The position numbers and the translations under genes are program-made. Below, in pieces: positions 11,701 through 21,068 of a stretch of 64,000 bases of DNA; position 1 is the first letter of the stretch; every line of letters begins with the position of its first letter. The notes under the pieces are model-generated. The model saw only the letters and a list, made by a program, of their open reading frames with translations, did no database searches and was not told the origin of the DNA. The stretch is from Flectonema sp. DT1601 (taxonomy: Eukaryota; Euglenozoa; Diplonemea; Diplonemida; Diplonemidae): the NCBI GenBank assembly GCA_964019425.1, contig OZ025795.1:872001-936000 (forward strand), in the 5' to 3' direction.

Positions 11701-12627
11701 GGAGAGGGTAGTAGCACCTCTCGGTTGACCATTACCTCTGATTGCAAGATAAAATGCGTGGTACACTCGCTCACCCTCATTTGCTGCTACTATTCTACTT
11801 TTCTCGAGGAGGTATTTCGTGATTTCCGCTCCGCTGATGGCTCCATTTTCAGTAAATTTTATTCTCATAAACTTACCAAATCGAGACGAGTTGTTATTTC
11901 TTTTTGTTTTGGCGTTTCCGAATGCTTCTAAGAAGGGACTCGCTCCAATAATCTTCCCTTGGATATCTTGAGCTCCACTTTTCTGAGCTTCTCCACTCAT
12001 TTTACTAGAAATTCTAGACAGGTATTTCATAACAATTTTCGATGCTTCTGTTTTTCCAGCACCAGATTCTCCCGAAACTAGGATCGTTTGAGCTTTTCCA
12101 CCCATACGTAATTCGTGATATGTGTTGTGAGCACATGCCCAACTGTGAGGTAGATTCTTTTGAATAGGATACGATTCTTCCAAGTAGCTATCCATATTAT
12201 TATCCGTGTACATCGGTATGTCATACTTAAAAGGGTTTATTGCGACAACAATAGCACCGATGAAAGTGTATATAACATCATTCATATATCTCCTCTTTAA
12301 ACAAGACAGAATAGTTGAATCATGAAGAATAGCAAGCTTTAACAAATCATTTGTATCATCATAATCGGATGAGTGAACCAAGTCTTCTCTGATTGCTATA
12401 ATGCTGCTTTCGGAATCTGGAATCTTATCAACCTCGTTCGGTATTTTTGTATTGGTCAAGTCATTTGTCTCCGAGCAGACCGAATCATCAACAACTCCAT
12501 TGTCAGTAAAATCTGAAGGCTTGCAAGTATAAGTCTTCTTTTTTGAATCGTATCCCTGTACAGTACCCCAAAGCCATCCATCTTTTTCACATCTAAAATA
12601 ACAAGCGACGTCATTTTGAATTCGCAT
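8741..12627 (-). CDS. Unconventional myosin heavy chain, four exons (1,216 aa)
   Basis: Exons (minus): 12627-10424, 10345-10273, 10202-10036, 9947-8741; introns of 78, 70 and 88 nt with donors gtatga, gtgtgt and gtttgt. Frames close exactly to 1,216 aa. An SH3-like N-terminal region (VACYFRCEKDGWLWGTVQGY) is followed by the motor: P-loop GESGAGKT (186-193), switch I NNNSSRFGK (244-252), switch II DIFGFE (465-470), SNPHWIRCVKPHP and the converter end QMGTTRVFLKQDAYVMLE (about 742-759, joined across two introns). After the motor there is only a degenerate IQ-like stretch and a short helical region, then a Ser/Pro/Gly-rich disordered tail ending NWWE. No FERM, MyTH4, TH1 or long coiled-coil rod is visible, so the class is unknown. 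An actin-based ATPase motor by family. A 16-nt UGCG-loop hairpin touches the start codon. Confidence 0.93.
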
Positions 12628-12643
12628 CCCTCCCGCAGGAGGG
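12628..12643 (-). promoter_or_regulatory. UGCG-loop hairpin abutting the myosin start codon
   Basis: On the minus strand the 16 bases directly before the ATG read ccctcc-tgcg-ggaggg, a perfect six-base-pair all G-C/C-G-rich stem closing a UGCG loop, which fits the exceptionally stable UNCG tetraloop class with a C-G closing pair. It lies between the upstream acceptor (caattgaag) and the start codon, so it would be in the mature leader. Position suggests a brake on initiation; that is inference. Confidence 0.5.
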
Positions 12644-13061
12644 GTGTGTAGTACTTCAATTGAAAAAAAAAAGTAAAATTGATTAAACCGAGGAGGGTAA
12701 ATAAAGAAGAAAGAGTACCAGACTGATCACCATATAGCCCCCTTCATTACTGGAAAAAAAAAGCAAATAAAAAATAAAAAATAAAATCAAAGTATTATTA
12801 AAAGAGAAAAAAAAAAAAAAAAATCAAGACCGATCAAATCTACAGAATAAGGACAACAGGGTATGTAATACCTAACTAACTAAGAAATATGACAATTATT
12901 TAAAAAAAAAAAGAAAATTAAATAAATAATTCACAAAAGGGTGTGTTGATCACCCTTATAAAATACAAATATCTGAATGGAGCAGTCAATCAGATTTAAG
13001 TGGAAACTGACTCATCGAAAATGAATATGAAGTTAGACAAAACATTATTACAACTAGGCGA
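12644..13061. other. Intergenic: myosin leader and PDZ-protein 3' region
   Basis: About 420 bp of A/T-rich sequence between the PDZ membrane protein (to the right end of its 3' side) and the myosin start. It contains the minus-strand pyrimidine tract (plus-strand A-run at 12663-12673) and acceptor used for the myosin leader, and an A-run at about 12808-12823. No ORF or RNA gene is supported. Confidence 0.5.
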
Positions 13062-16000
13062 CTACGAAGGAAGTGTTTTTGGAACTTTGAAAGGGACTTC
13101 AGGCGGTTGAGGAATATCAGAAAGGACATCCTCAACAACTTCTCCACCAACTGAATTCACTCGACTGTCAATAGATTTCCTACTAGGCCTTCTAGATCCA
13201 ATGCTAGCTGCGTTATTACTTCTATGACTCCTATTGCTTAGTGACGAAACACTACGAGGACGGAGGCGTGTTGGATCAACAGGAAAGCGATTACTAGAAG
13301 ATAATGAAGAATGCTTGCTACCCCTTCTTCTAACAGGAGGGATATCTATCTTATCATTCTCTGTTGGTATTATAGACTCTGGTAGTGGTAATGGTGGTAG
13401 GAATGGATTTGAATTTGATGAATGACTTCTGTCTTCAATCGCATCACCGACAGCATCTATCAGTCCACGAACTTGTTCATCAGGGTGGTCGGATTCTTTA
13501 TCTATTGCTGATGGTGCTTGAGACATTAATGATTTATACTCTTGATTAATATCTTGAAGTACTCCAGCTTGTTTACATAGTTGTGATATATCTCTCAGCT
13601 GTGACTCTGGTGATGACGGTAGATAAACTTTCGACATCTCTCCCAAGTCAGTCGCATAAACAGCAACACCATGTTTATCACGATTCAGAGCTATTCTCTG
13701 GGTTGTTTTAAAATTCCTTTGAAGGGGAGTCCCACCTCCAACTTCGAATAACAGACATCTTTCAGACTCTCCTTCATTCTGAACAGTTATTTTCACACGT
13801 TCTCCTCCCTGACCAGGTATTGCTATTGGTGTTAAGTATGTTATAGCTAAAGGGTTAGTTATTGTTGTTACAGGTTTGTGTACTCTATCACTCCTATTTG
13901 GAGACATGAAGTCTCCCAAATGACCAACAGAACCGCCAGTACGACGCTCTTTGATGATAGGAAAGTCTGTGACAGACACAGAAGGTTCAATTCCATTATC
14001 TAGTTTCCATGAGATTACTGCTTGTGGAGGAATTGGTAACGTTCCTAACGCAACACCGTATGAATGTGGTTCTGATGAACTCATTAAGATAGTAGAGTCA
14101 TCAGAGATTACCCAACGACTTTTATAACTAGTTAGCTGTAACTCTCCATTAGACCATACAGGGAGACCTTCAGCCATGTCACCTTTCTGTAGTGACAGCG
14201 GAATATTTTTATATTGAGAGAACATGTAATCAAGCTCACCGAATTGAACATATAGATTACGCGGCGGGTCAGTAATACTTCCAGCTATCACTGAGTTGTT
14301 GTAATCATGAAGCCAGAGAAGCTCACCAATTCTAGTTTGCTCGGGATATTTTAATTCTAATCTACTAAGGAGTTCACGAGGGGCATCAGGTTTGCCATAA
14401 GCCATTGAAACTATATTATCAACTTCCTTCATCAGAGAAGGTTTATTTTTAAAATAGAATTGAGACAGCAATGATCGAAACTGCGACATTGACAAATTAA
14501 CCGATTCTACTGGAGCGACAGCTGGTACCGGTAGTACAGGTCTCGGTTTTGGTTTCTCAATAGGAATTGGGAGACCTGTGACCTTAAAATCCCCATCCAT
14601 TTTATCAGGAATAGATAAGTTTGATATAATCTCATGAAGTTTATTTCTTCGATGGTCGATAGTTCGGAATTTTCCAATAATCGGAAGTGTTTGCATTGAA
14701 TTCGAAATTTGGTCTCGGATTTGCTGTTTTTCTGGACTCATAATAAGCTGACTGGGTGTCAATCTTTCAAACGATATTGGATTCGGAAACTGAACGACAA
14801 TATGGTTTCCGTCAATGGCGTTAATCTGACCAGATGCTCCACGGAGGTTCACAGGAGCAGAATTACTAGCGACTACGTCTGGTCCATCACTTTGATCAGC
14901 CATTAGCAGATTACGAGGACGAAGAGTAATCCGTCTTCCTGTTTCAACCAATTCGACGACAACCATTTCTTCTTCACCTGGATCTTCACCTCCCATTTCT
15001 ATTAGTCTTGCTCGGGTTCCATTTTGAGGTGTTACCATTCCCCTTATTGTAACCAACGGTACACTTTTACCTTCAATTTTTGAAGGAGCAGCAGGAATAT
15101 TGGTAGGAACATTAGTATTGTGATTGTATAATTTCAGCATTGGGGGTTCACCTGTTCCGATGGCTAATTTTAATTTTACATCCTTACTATTCATGGCAGA
15201 TCTCATTTGAGAAAGTGAATGAACTGGGAGATCATTAACTTCAATGATGGTCCAGCCGATATATTCCTGAAGCCCACAATTCTCTGCCGGTGAATCAGCA
15301 GCAACATCAGTCAAAACCAATTGATCCGACTGCAGTCCAATTGGTTCATAGAATGATCCTCTAGTGATAGTTACCTCAGCTTCATTTTTTTGGTTTATAT
15401 TTGATACTTGTTGACCAGACTCTAAATCTCTCTCAGAATGAAACTGAAACTGAGGAGCATCCTCAGCTTCAACATGACTATCAGAATAACAACAATACGA
15501 TACTAATAATCTGATGAAGTCGATAATAAAGTGAATAAGTAAAGTACAAAAGATCACTACGGGAATACGTATCCTCTGTCTTGTTGAAGAGTACGATGTT
15601 GTTCGGATGATAGAAATAATTGAACCTGCGATTCCAATAACCAAAATCAGAGCAAATGCGGTTCTGAGAATCACCACGTCGACAACAGTCGGAGCAGTTC
15701 TAGGAAGAGCCCAAAACAAGTGTGAAGCAAAAAGAGTTAAAAGTATACTACAGACAGCAGCAATAGCAGCAGCAGCCATACACTCACCAAAGTCAGAGGA
15801 AGACCAGGAGTTGCCTGCAGTATCTTTACTGTTGGACCATCTAAGACCAGCTACTACGATAGCTGTAAATATTGTTATAAATAAACAATAAAAACTCCTC
15901 ACATAAGTCATATTAGTGCGGTGTGATACAGCAGTCAAAGCCACCCAAGTATGTCTCTTAACTAAATCTTCTTTACGCTCTCCTCGTAGCTCAGGTGTTT

Positions 16001-16127
16001 CAGGATAACCTTCTCGGGCCCAATCTATTCCGTCAGCCCACTTCTGGTCTCGTATCCAACTCGCTATTATGCATACAACAAACAAGCCCCATACCACAGC
16101 TGATGTTATACATGCAGCACATGTCAT
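13062..16127 (-). CDS. Polytopic membrane protein with a PDZ domain and long cytosolic region (1,021 aa)
   Basis: Intronless, 1,021 aa; ATG follows an acceptor (atcctcacacag) by about 28 nt. Five hydrophobic helices lie at about residues 7-25, 74-94, 117-140, 149-172 and 186-208. A PDZ-like domain spans about 245-330 (LVLTDVAADSPAENCGLQEYIG, then WTIIEVNDLPVHSLSQM). Residues 330-870 look globular, with two small beta-rich repeats around VTIRGMVTPQNGTRARLIEMG and INAIDGNHIVVQFPNP that resemble general protist repeats. The C-terminal 150 residues are Ser/Arg-rich and disordered. It is probably a membrane-anchored scaffold, but the family is not recognised and no catalytic motif is seen. Five helices would leave N- and C-termini on opposite sides. 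Confidence 0.85.
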   Translation of the reverse strand: MTCAACITSAVVWGLFVVCIIASWIRDQKWADGIDWAREGYPETPELRGERKEDLVKRHTWVALTAVSHRTNMTYVRSFYCLFITIFTAIVVAGLRWSNSKDTAGNSWSSSDFGECMAAAAIAAVCSILLTLFASHLFWALPRTAPTVVDVVILRTAFALILVIGIAGSIISIIRTTSYSSTRQRIRIPVVIFCTLLIHFIIDFIRLLVSYCCYSDSHVEAEDAPQFQFHSERDLESGQQVSNINQKNEAEVTITRGSFYEPIGLQSDQLVLTDVAADSPAENCGLQEYIGWTIIEVNDLPVHSLSQMRSAMNSKDVKLKLAIGTGEPPMLKLYNHNTNVPTNIPAAPSKIEGKSVPLVTIRGMVTPQNGTRARLIEMGGEDPGEEEMVVVELVETGRRITLRPRNLLMADQSDGPDVVASNSAPVNLRGASGQINAIDGNHIVVQFPNPISFERLTPSQLIMSPEKQQIRDQISNSMQTLPIIGKFRTIDHRRNKLHEIISNLSIPDKMDGDFKVTGLPIPIEKPKPRPVLPVPAVAPVESVNLSMSQFRSLLSQFYFKNKPSLMKEVDNIVSMAYGKPDAPRELLSRLELKYPEQTRIGELLWLHDYNNSVIAGSITDPPRNLYVQFGELDYMFSQYKNIPLSLQKGDMAEGLPVWSNGELQLTSYKSRWVISDDSTILMSSSEPHSYGVALGTLPIPPQAVISWKLDNGIEPSVSVTDFPIIKERRTGGSVGHLGDFMSPNRSDRVHKPVTTITNPLAITYLTPIAIPGQGGERVKITVQNEGESERCLLFEVGGGTPLQRNFKTTQRIALNRDKHGVAVYATDLGEMSKVYLPSSPESQLRDISQLCKQAGVLQDINQEYKSLMSQAPSAIDKESDHPDEQVRGLIDAVGDAIEDRSHSSNSNPFLPPLPLPESIIPTENDKIDIPPVRRRGSKHSSLSSSNRFPVDPTRLRPRSVSSLSNRSHRSNNAASIGSRRPSRKSIDSRVNSVGGEVVEDVLSDIPQPPEVPFKVPKTLPS

Positions 16128-16652
16128 GTTGTGTAACGTGACTGGATGAATACTGTGTGAGGATTACAATAGAAGAGAGAATGATTTCAATTTGTAGCCA
16201 AAGTGAACGTGTGATTCATTAGAAACGTAATAAATAAAGTGACTAGTTCACATCATGAAAAAAGATTTATTTATTTATGTATTTATATACGAAGCCTGGG
16301 AACCAAAAGTCAGGAAAAGCTCACAGGGGGGGAATTTTGGGATTGTTTTTCCATTTCTTATTTTGTATTTCTGTTGTTCTTCAACGGTTCCACAGTGGTG
16401 AATGCCAACTTTTTGTTTTTCATTTTTCACCCTTTCTCTGCACAACCGAAACAATAAAACAAAGATCAACGAATGCACATGGTAACAAAAGAGTGATGTT
16501 GAGTTCGTAAAAATAAAACCATTCTTGGTAAACCGATGACGCATTCTTGAGTAAGATTAATACTCATAGCTGACCACCAGTCAAGATACCAAAAATAGAT
16601 TTAAATTATCTGTTCATTTTGTCCACATCATAGTCAGAGGATAGGTGTAGAC

Positions 16653-16684
<32 letters not shown>

Positions 16685-16695
16685 GGGTCAGATCA

Positions 16696-16734
16696 AAATA
16701 GTTTCTTCTCCGACCTCGTCGGTGCACAAGAAAA
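16696..16734 (-). repeat. Left arm of an inverted repeat pair
   Basis: The reverse complement reads ttttcttgtgcaccgacg then aggtcggagaagaaac. It matches 18535-18570 with a few differences. Its core is itself near-palindromic (ccgac-ctc-gtcgg). Confidence 0.7.
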
Positions 16735-17784
16735 TCATATCAATAGATAGAAAAAAAAAGCTAAAACTAACTTAAAAAACCATAAGATTTTTCTTGTCAT
16801 TTCAGTAATCTGCATGTGTAAAGCAAGTTCACCGAACCTAAACAGGGAGCGGGGGAAGAAAGAAGTATCTACCTTTTGTACGTCTTCAGCAGTATGCGGT
16901 ATCGCTTTGCAAGCTATCGATTTGCAAGTCTGAGTAGAGCCACCCTGGATATGGAGTAGCACAAATAAAGAGGATATGTCGGAAAGTGCATATCTCTCAG
17001 TATAGACACGATGAGCCAAAAGTCATATTCAGATATGTAGAAAAGAGTTTCAATGCAGTAAAAAAAGTTGCTGTCTCACTCAAAGGAATTTGTACCGATT
17101 GCTGAAGAACAATAAAAAAAAACTAGAAAGAACAACAACTGACATTGGAGAAACGAGATTAAGAGCTAGTTCAGGACTTGTAAAAAAAAACAAAGAGAAA
17201 TTATACTTTTCTTTTAAGTGCCTCGATCATGGCCGCGAATCGCTGACCAACAAAGCACCTAAAAAGGCAAGATATGTCTGAAACACTTTGGTCACTCAGA
17301 GCAGTCAGAGAGGTAAAAAAAAAGGCCGCACAACGCAGACCTGGGAAAAAAAAAAAAAAAATTGACGAAATAGCAATAGCAAGCTATCACTGTTTTATGA
17401 AACTACAAATTAAAAAAAAAAATATTATTGCGTATCGGTTTCGTTTCTTCAAGGAAGTTAGGTGGTTAGTGCGATAACCTCTTGATACTAATAGAAATAA
17501 ACAATAATAATATTACCATCAGGTAAAAAAGAAAAGTGACAAACAAATTAATATTGAGCTCCACAAAAAGTGCAGATACAACATCGAAAGAGAGAGTGGC
17601 GCGAAATCTCTAATTTTCTTTTTCTTTTTTTTTCATTCTGATTCTGTATGGCAAACAACAAAAAAAAAAAAGAAAAAAAAAAAAAGAGATAATCACCAAC
17701 AAAGAAAGAGCAAGGAGAGACAATGAGTGTTCTCTTCAACCACAAACATAAACATGAAGCACATCTGGGTTTTTGGACAGGAAA

Positions 17785-18470
17785 AAAAAGAATATGCTTT
17801 ATCTTAAACTATACAGAACATTGTAATATATCACTTAGTTCGTGCACAAAATCGGACCGTCACCAAAGATGGATCGATTGGGAGTAATTTGATTTGGGGG
17901 GCAAAAAAATAAAAGTCGGGGTAAAACGGTTTTACTGTATGTTTTGTTATTGGTTGGGTACTACCGTTCCCTCAATGTAATAACCCGAGAGGATTGAAGA
18001 GATGCCAAGAAAGGTCTGTAATGGTACGTCTTGAGGTACTTCATACGCGCCTGTTATTCTTGAGAACAGCAAGTCATCCATGCGGTCAACTGTAATGTGT
18101 AACATCTGTCTGACGTGACCTGAGCTGTTGGAGACCCGTCCTTCCAGATCGGGCATTACATATGGGGAGCTCAAACCCATTCCTGAGGCAAACTATCTAG
18201 TTTTGTCTACGTCTAATCAGGCCTTTAGACATTTCGTCTCGCCCTTTGACAGTTTGCCCCGGTGGGTGAAGAATGTCTCCGCACATCGGAAACACAGTAT
18301 CGGTGCCGGATGTACCCTACCTCGACAATTGATATTTAGTTTCGACATTCAGTGAGTTTTTGTTTGTGCACGAAACCGTGAACCAACTTATAAACTGATA
18401 AAGTTGAAGGAGGTTTACCCAATATTCTTATTCCTTCTTGCAATACTTATTAAATGAAAAAAAAAAGGTA
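17785..18470 (+). repeat. Dispersed repeat copy 1, interrupted by an insert
   Basis: The left part (17785-17846, ttatcttaaactatacag) and right part (18300-18470, acctcgacaattgatattta, then tttcgacatt, gtgaacc and gataaagttgaaggaggttt) align with two uninterrupted copies at 32270-32515 and 53395-53535. Some 450 bp of GC-richer sequence lies between the parts. Confidence 0.6.
17847..18299. mobile_element. GC-richer insert splitting the dispersed repeat
   Basis: This segment has no counterpart inside the other two copies of the repeat. It carries a minus-strand 77-codon ATG frame (18180-17947, containing VRQMLHITVDRMDDLLFSR) and an overlapping plus-strand frame. Base composition is higher in G+C than the surroundings. 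The source is not recognised; it may be a fragment of a mobile element or of a duplicated gene. Confidence 0.35.
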
Positions 18471-18532
18471 AACAAATAAACAAACATACAATCAGATTAT
18501 AAACCAATATTCGTTGCGAAACTTATTTTGCT

Positions 18533-18574
18533 AATTTTCTTTTTTGTACCGACGTAGTCGGAGAAGAAACTATT
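18533..18574 (+). repeat. Right arm of the inverted repeat pair
   Basis: Contains gtaccgacgtagtcggagaa followed by gaaactatt, matching the reverse complement of 16696-16734. The arms bracket about 1.8 kb. No target-site duplication was recognised, so they may be element ends or two separate copies. Confidence 0.7.
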
Positions 18575-18597
18575 CAGATTGAAAGCCGATATTTCTT

Positions 18598-19168
18598 ATG
18601 GTCATGATTTATTTTCCCCGTGCGACAGGATTTTGTCTGCGTTCAACAAAGAACTATGCCAGGAGTCAACTCAAGACAATTGCAGCACAATCACCAGCAC
18701 CTGAACAGACACAAGCTCCCGGAATCGAAGAGGAGGATCTAGCCTCACTGCGTCGGCAGATCCGCCACGAGGAGGAGAAGAGTGTTGCAGGATCAGTTGC
18801 AATACCTAAGGACGACGGAGCCCACCTGACCGGCGGAGTGGGATCCGAACATCAGCCGGAAGAAATCACCAGGGGACCGTTGATGGACGGTCTGGCGTCG
18901 ATCGACGTGGACGCCTGGTGGGATCGCCGAGCACTTATCACTAGTGCACGTCCACCAGCGGGAACACTACCGCGAGTTGGTGGAGGCCAAAGCAGGGGCT
19001 AACGCCTCTCCACAAGCGCACGAAGCACACGCCAGATTACGAGAGCTCGGCACAGCGATGGCAAGGTTACCATCCATCGACAACCTGGAGGAGACTCATC
19101 AGGGACATGGTGAAGGAAAACATCGACAGTTTGGGGTTATTGAAATATATACTAATAGGCTAATCTGA
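18598..19168 (+). mobile_element. GC-rich remnant with short plus-strand ORFs, family unknown
   Basis: A plus-strand ATG frame of 134 codons (18598-19002, Glu/Ala-rich, containing EEDLASLRRQIRHEEEKS) overlaps a second of 74 codons (18944-19168). Both lie in sequence much richer in G+C than the island around them and run opposite to every host gene. The fragment is small and apparently not intact. The element family could not be identified. Confidence 0.35.
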
Positions 19169-19608
19169 ATGGTTTGTTGTGTTATAGGTAGCGGTTTACT
19201 AGATCAATAAATCACAAGAAAAAATCACCAATAAATAAAAATAAAACTGAAATCTATGAATAATCACAGATCCAGTCAGCTAGATAGAAGCTGCAGTATC
19301 CTGGGATGGGATTCCCACATGATAATACAAAGTCCGACACTGTAGCACCTGTTCCATCAGTGACAAAGCAACCAGCTAAAGAAGGTGGTGGCCCCTTTCA
19401 ACGCAGGGCTCTGCCCAAAGGAAGAACAGTTCATTTTTTGTGTATCAACTTTTATTATTCACAATGAGACAAAACAAAAAAAACAGAAGAAAAAAAATTA
19501 TTCATTTAAGCAGAGAAAAGGGCTCCTTTTTTTATTTTTATTTTTTTTTGTTTCCATTCTCCATGGGATCAGAAGGGGGGAAAAAAAAAAAAAAAAAAAA
19601 AAAAAGGG

Positions 19609-20182
19609 AGATGGAAGTGCCCTACAATTTGGAGGGCGTGTAGGGCGCTTTTAATATAAATATTATTTTGGAGGGAGCTTTTTTTTACCATTTTTATTAC
19701 TATAAGACAGCTAAATTGACGTCGACTTACACTGACGCACAAGTATTTTGACGCAGAAGCCAAAAAAGAAATTTTGACATGCTTGGCAGTCTTTCGAAAA
19801 AGAGAAAAAAGGGTGTCACGGGGTTCGAACCCGAGACCTCCAGGTCATGGTTCGGAGGTCAACAATGGCAAAAACAATGGGCTACTCCTTGAGAGCTTCC
19901 GGAGCCTGCTGCAATCCCTGAAGCTGAAACTCATTTCAGTGGACGATGCATCCCAGATCTACAAGGAGCTGATTAGCCCGCAGAATGCACCGAGTCGAAT
20001 ATAGAGGGATTCGAGGAGGGAGAGTGCGTTCTTGCTAACCTGTTAATAGGCCGGTCTTCACGGTACCTTGTGAGAAAAAAAAGAAGTTTACTGGTGGCAA
20101 GTAAACTGATATCCCAGAGACGCATTTGATCGGGCGCTGATTTTCACCAGGCGCCCTCCAAATTTGGAGGGCACTTCCATCT
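19609..20182. mobile_element. 574-bp element with about 30-bp terminal inverted repeats (MITE-like)
   Basis: Left end 19609-19638 (agatggaagtgccct, then ggagggcg) and right end 20152-20182 are inverted copies differing by a few bases. The right end contains a perfect 20-bp palindrome (gccctcc-aaattt-ggagggc, 20153-20172); the left is an imperfect version. The element encodes no transposase, so it would be non-autonomous. No clear target-site duplication is visible. The left end abuts a 25-bp A-run. Inside is a tRNA-like segment (19811-19860). Confidence 0.65.
19811..19860 (-). repeat. tRNA-3'-end-like segment with perfect B-box
   Basis: On the minus strand: a 7-bp stem (gacctcc...ggaggtc, 19860-19835), then a T-arm-like hairpin cggg-ttcgaac-cccg containing a perfect B-box (ggttcgaaccc), a seven-base arm gacaccc and a T-run (tttttt), as at the 3' end of a tRNA gene with a Pol III terminator. 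No matching 5' acceptor strand or D-arm was found, so this is not a full tRNA. It fits a tRNA-derived SINE or MITE fragment. Confidence 0.45.
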
Positions 20183-20259
20183 ATGTAATATTATAATAAT
20201 TATGTAAGCAGAAAAGACAACTTACTCCACGACAGTTTTTAAATAAGAAATTAGTTACA

Positions 20260-20775
20260 TTAAGAAGCATTGTTCTCTACTATTGATCTGCAAAGAGGAC
20301 ACGAGAATTGCTTGTGCTGTTTGGAGAGGATTTGAAACCAATCGTGGCAACAAGAATGGTGAAATGTGTGATCACAATTAGGGAAACGGATCAATGGTTG
20401 AGATGGTTTTTCTTCTGAATCAGGACACTCAATATCATGTTCAACAGTTAGAGTGTCTTCACAACAAATACAACAATTCCAGTCATCAGTTGGTGGCTTG
20501 TCAATGTGTGGCATTTCGAAAACTACATTTACATCTTGCGGCGTTGAATTGGAAATATTTGATGCACCCCTCGCCAAGCTCAATAATCGCTTTTGACGTT
20601 TTGCCTGTCTTCTAGCAGTGGCATCATACTCACCGTTATTCTTCGCTCGTAACACTGTTGCGATGAATATTATTATTATAGCTAAAAATACTCCTCCAAC
20701 AGCGAGTGCAACTGCTGAAGAGCGATCAGAAACACCGCCAAGAGCCATCGAAGACAATAGTAAAACTGAACTCAT
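20260..20775 (-). CDS. Membrane-anchored RING-H2-type E3 ubiquitin ligase (171 aa)
   Basis: Start set at the ATG at 20775-20773. A hydrophobic helix at about residues 23-44 (AVALAVGGVFLAIIIIFIAT) is followed by a basic stretch and a C-terminal RING finger: CCICCEDTL, then FPNCDHTFHHSCCHDWF, then FSCPLCRS, i.e. C-x2-C...C-x-H-x2-H-x2-C...C-x2-C. The W after the sixth ligand region and the PxC are typical of E2-binding RINGs. Family knowledge: single-pass RING proteins transfer ubiquitin at membranes. The acceptor tract (twelve T then aaattag) lies about 40 nt before the ATG. Confidence 0.85.
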   Translation of the reverse strand: MSSVLLLSSMALGGVSDRSSAVALAVGGVFLAIIIIFIATVLRAKNNGEYDATARRQAKRQKRLLSLARGASNISNSTPQDVNVVFEMPHIDKPPTDDWNCCICCEDTLTVEHDIECPDSEEKPSQPLIRFPNCDHTFHHSCCHDWFQILSKQHKQFSCPLCRSIVENNAS

Positions 20776-21034
20776 TGTTATCAATGTTGTTAAAGGGTTA
20801 AAATAGCAACCTAATTTAAAAAAAAAAAGTAATTTAAATCCAAACCATAAACTACACTACTACTTAACTAATATTATTCTGAAATCGAATATTCTATTTT
20901 TGCTGTGTCAGCTTTAGGATAGAGATTATTATTATTTTTTTTTTTTTTTTTTTCAAATAAAATAGATACTACTGAACGACAGCTATCTAAGCTGCCAAAA
21001 TACACGTCGTATCCAGCAATACCATTTGTATGCC

Positions 21035-21065
<31 letters not shown>

Positions 21066-21068
21066 CAT
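20776..21068. other. Intergenic with poly-T tracts
   Basis: Holds the RING-gene acceptor and two plus-strand T-runs (about 20937-20953 and 21035-21065). No gene seen. Confidence 0.5.

Larger units (their letters stand above)
16128..20259. other. 4.1-kb gene-free island with repeat and mobile-element remnants
   Basis: The largest stretch without a host gene. It contains an inverted pair of about 40 bp (16696-16734 and 18533-18574), a split copy of the dispersed repeat (17785-17846 and 18300-18470), two GC-richer segments with short ORFs (17947-18355 and 18598-19168) and a 574-bp element with terminal inverted repeats (19609-20182), besides long A-runs at 16657-16683 and 19581-19605. It lies between two intronless minus-strand genes and breaks an otherwise compact array. 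Confidence 0.7.
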
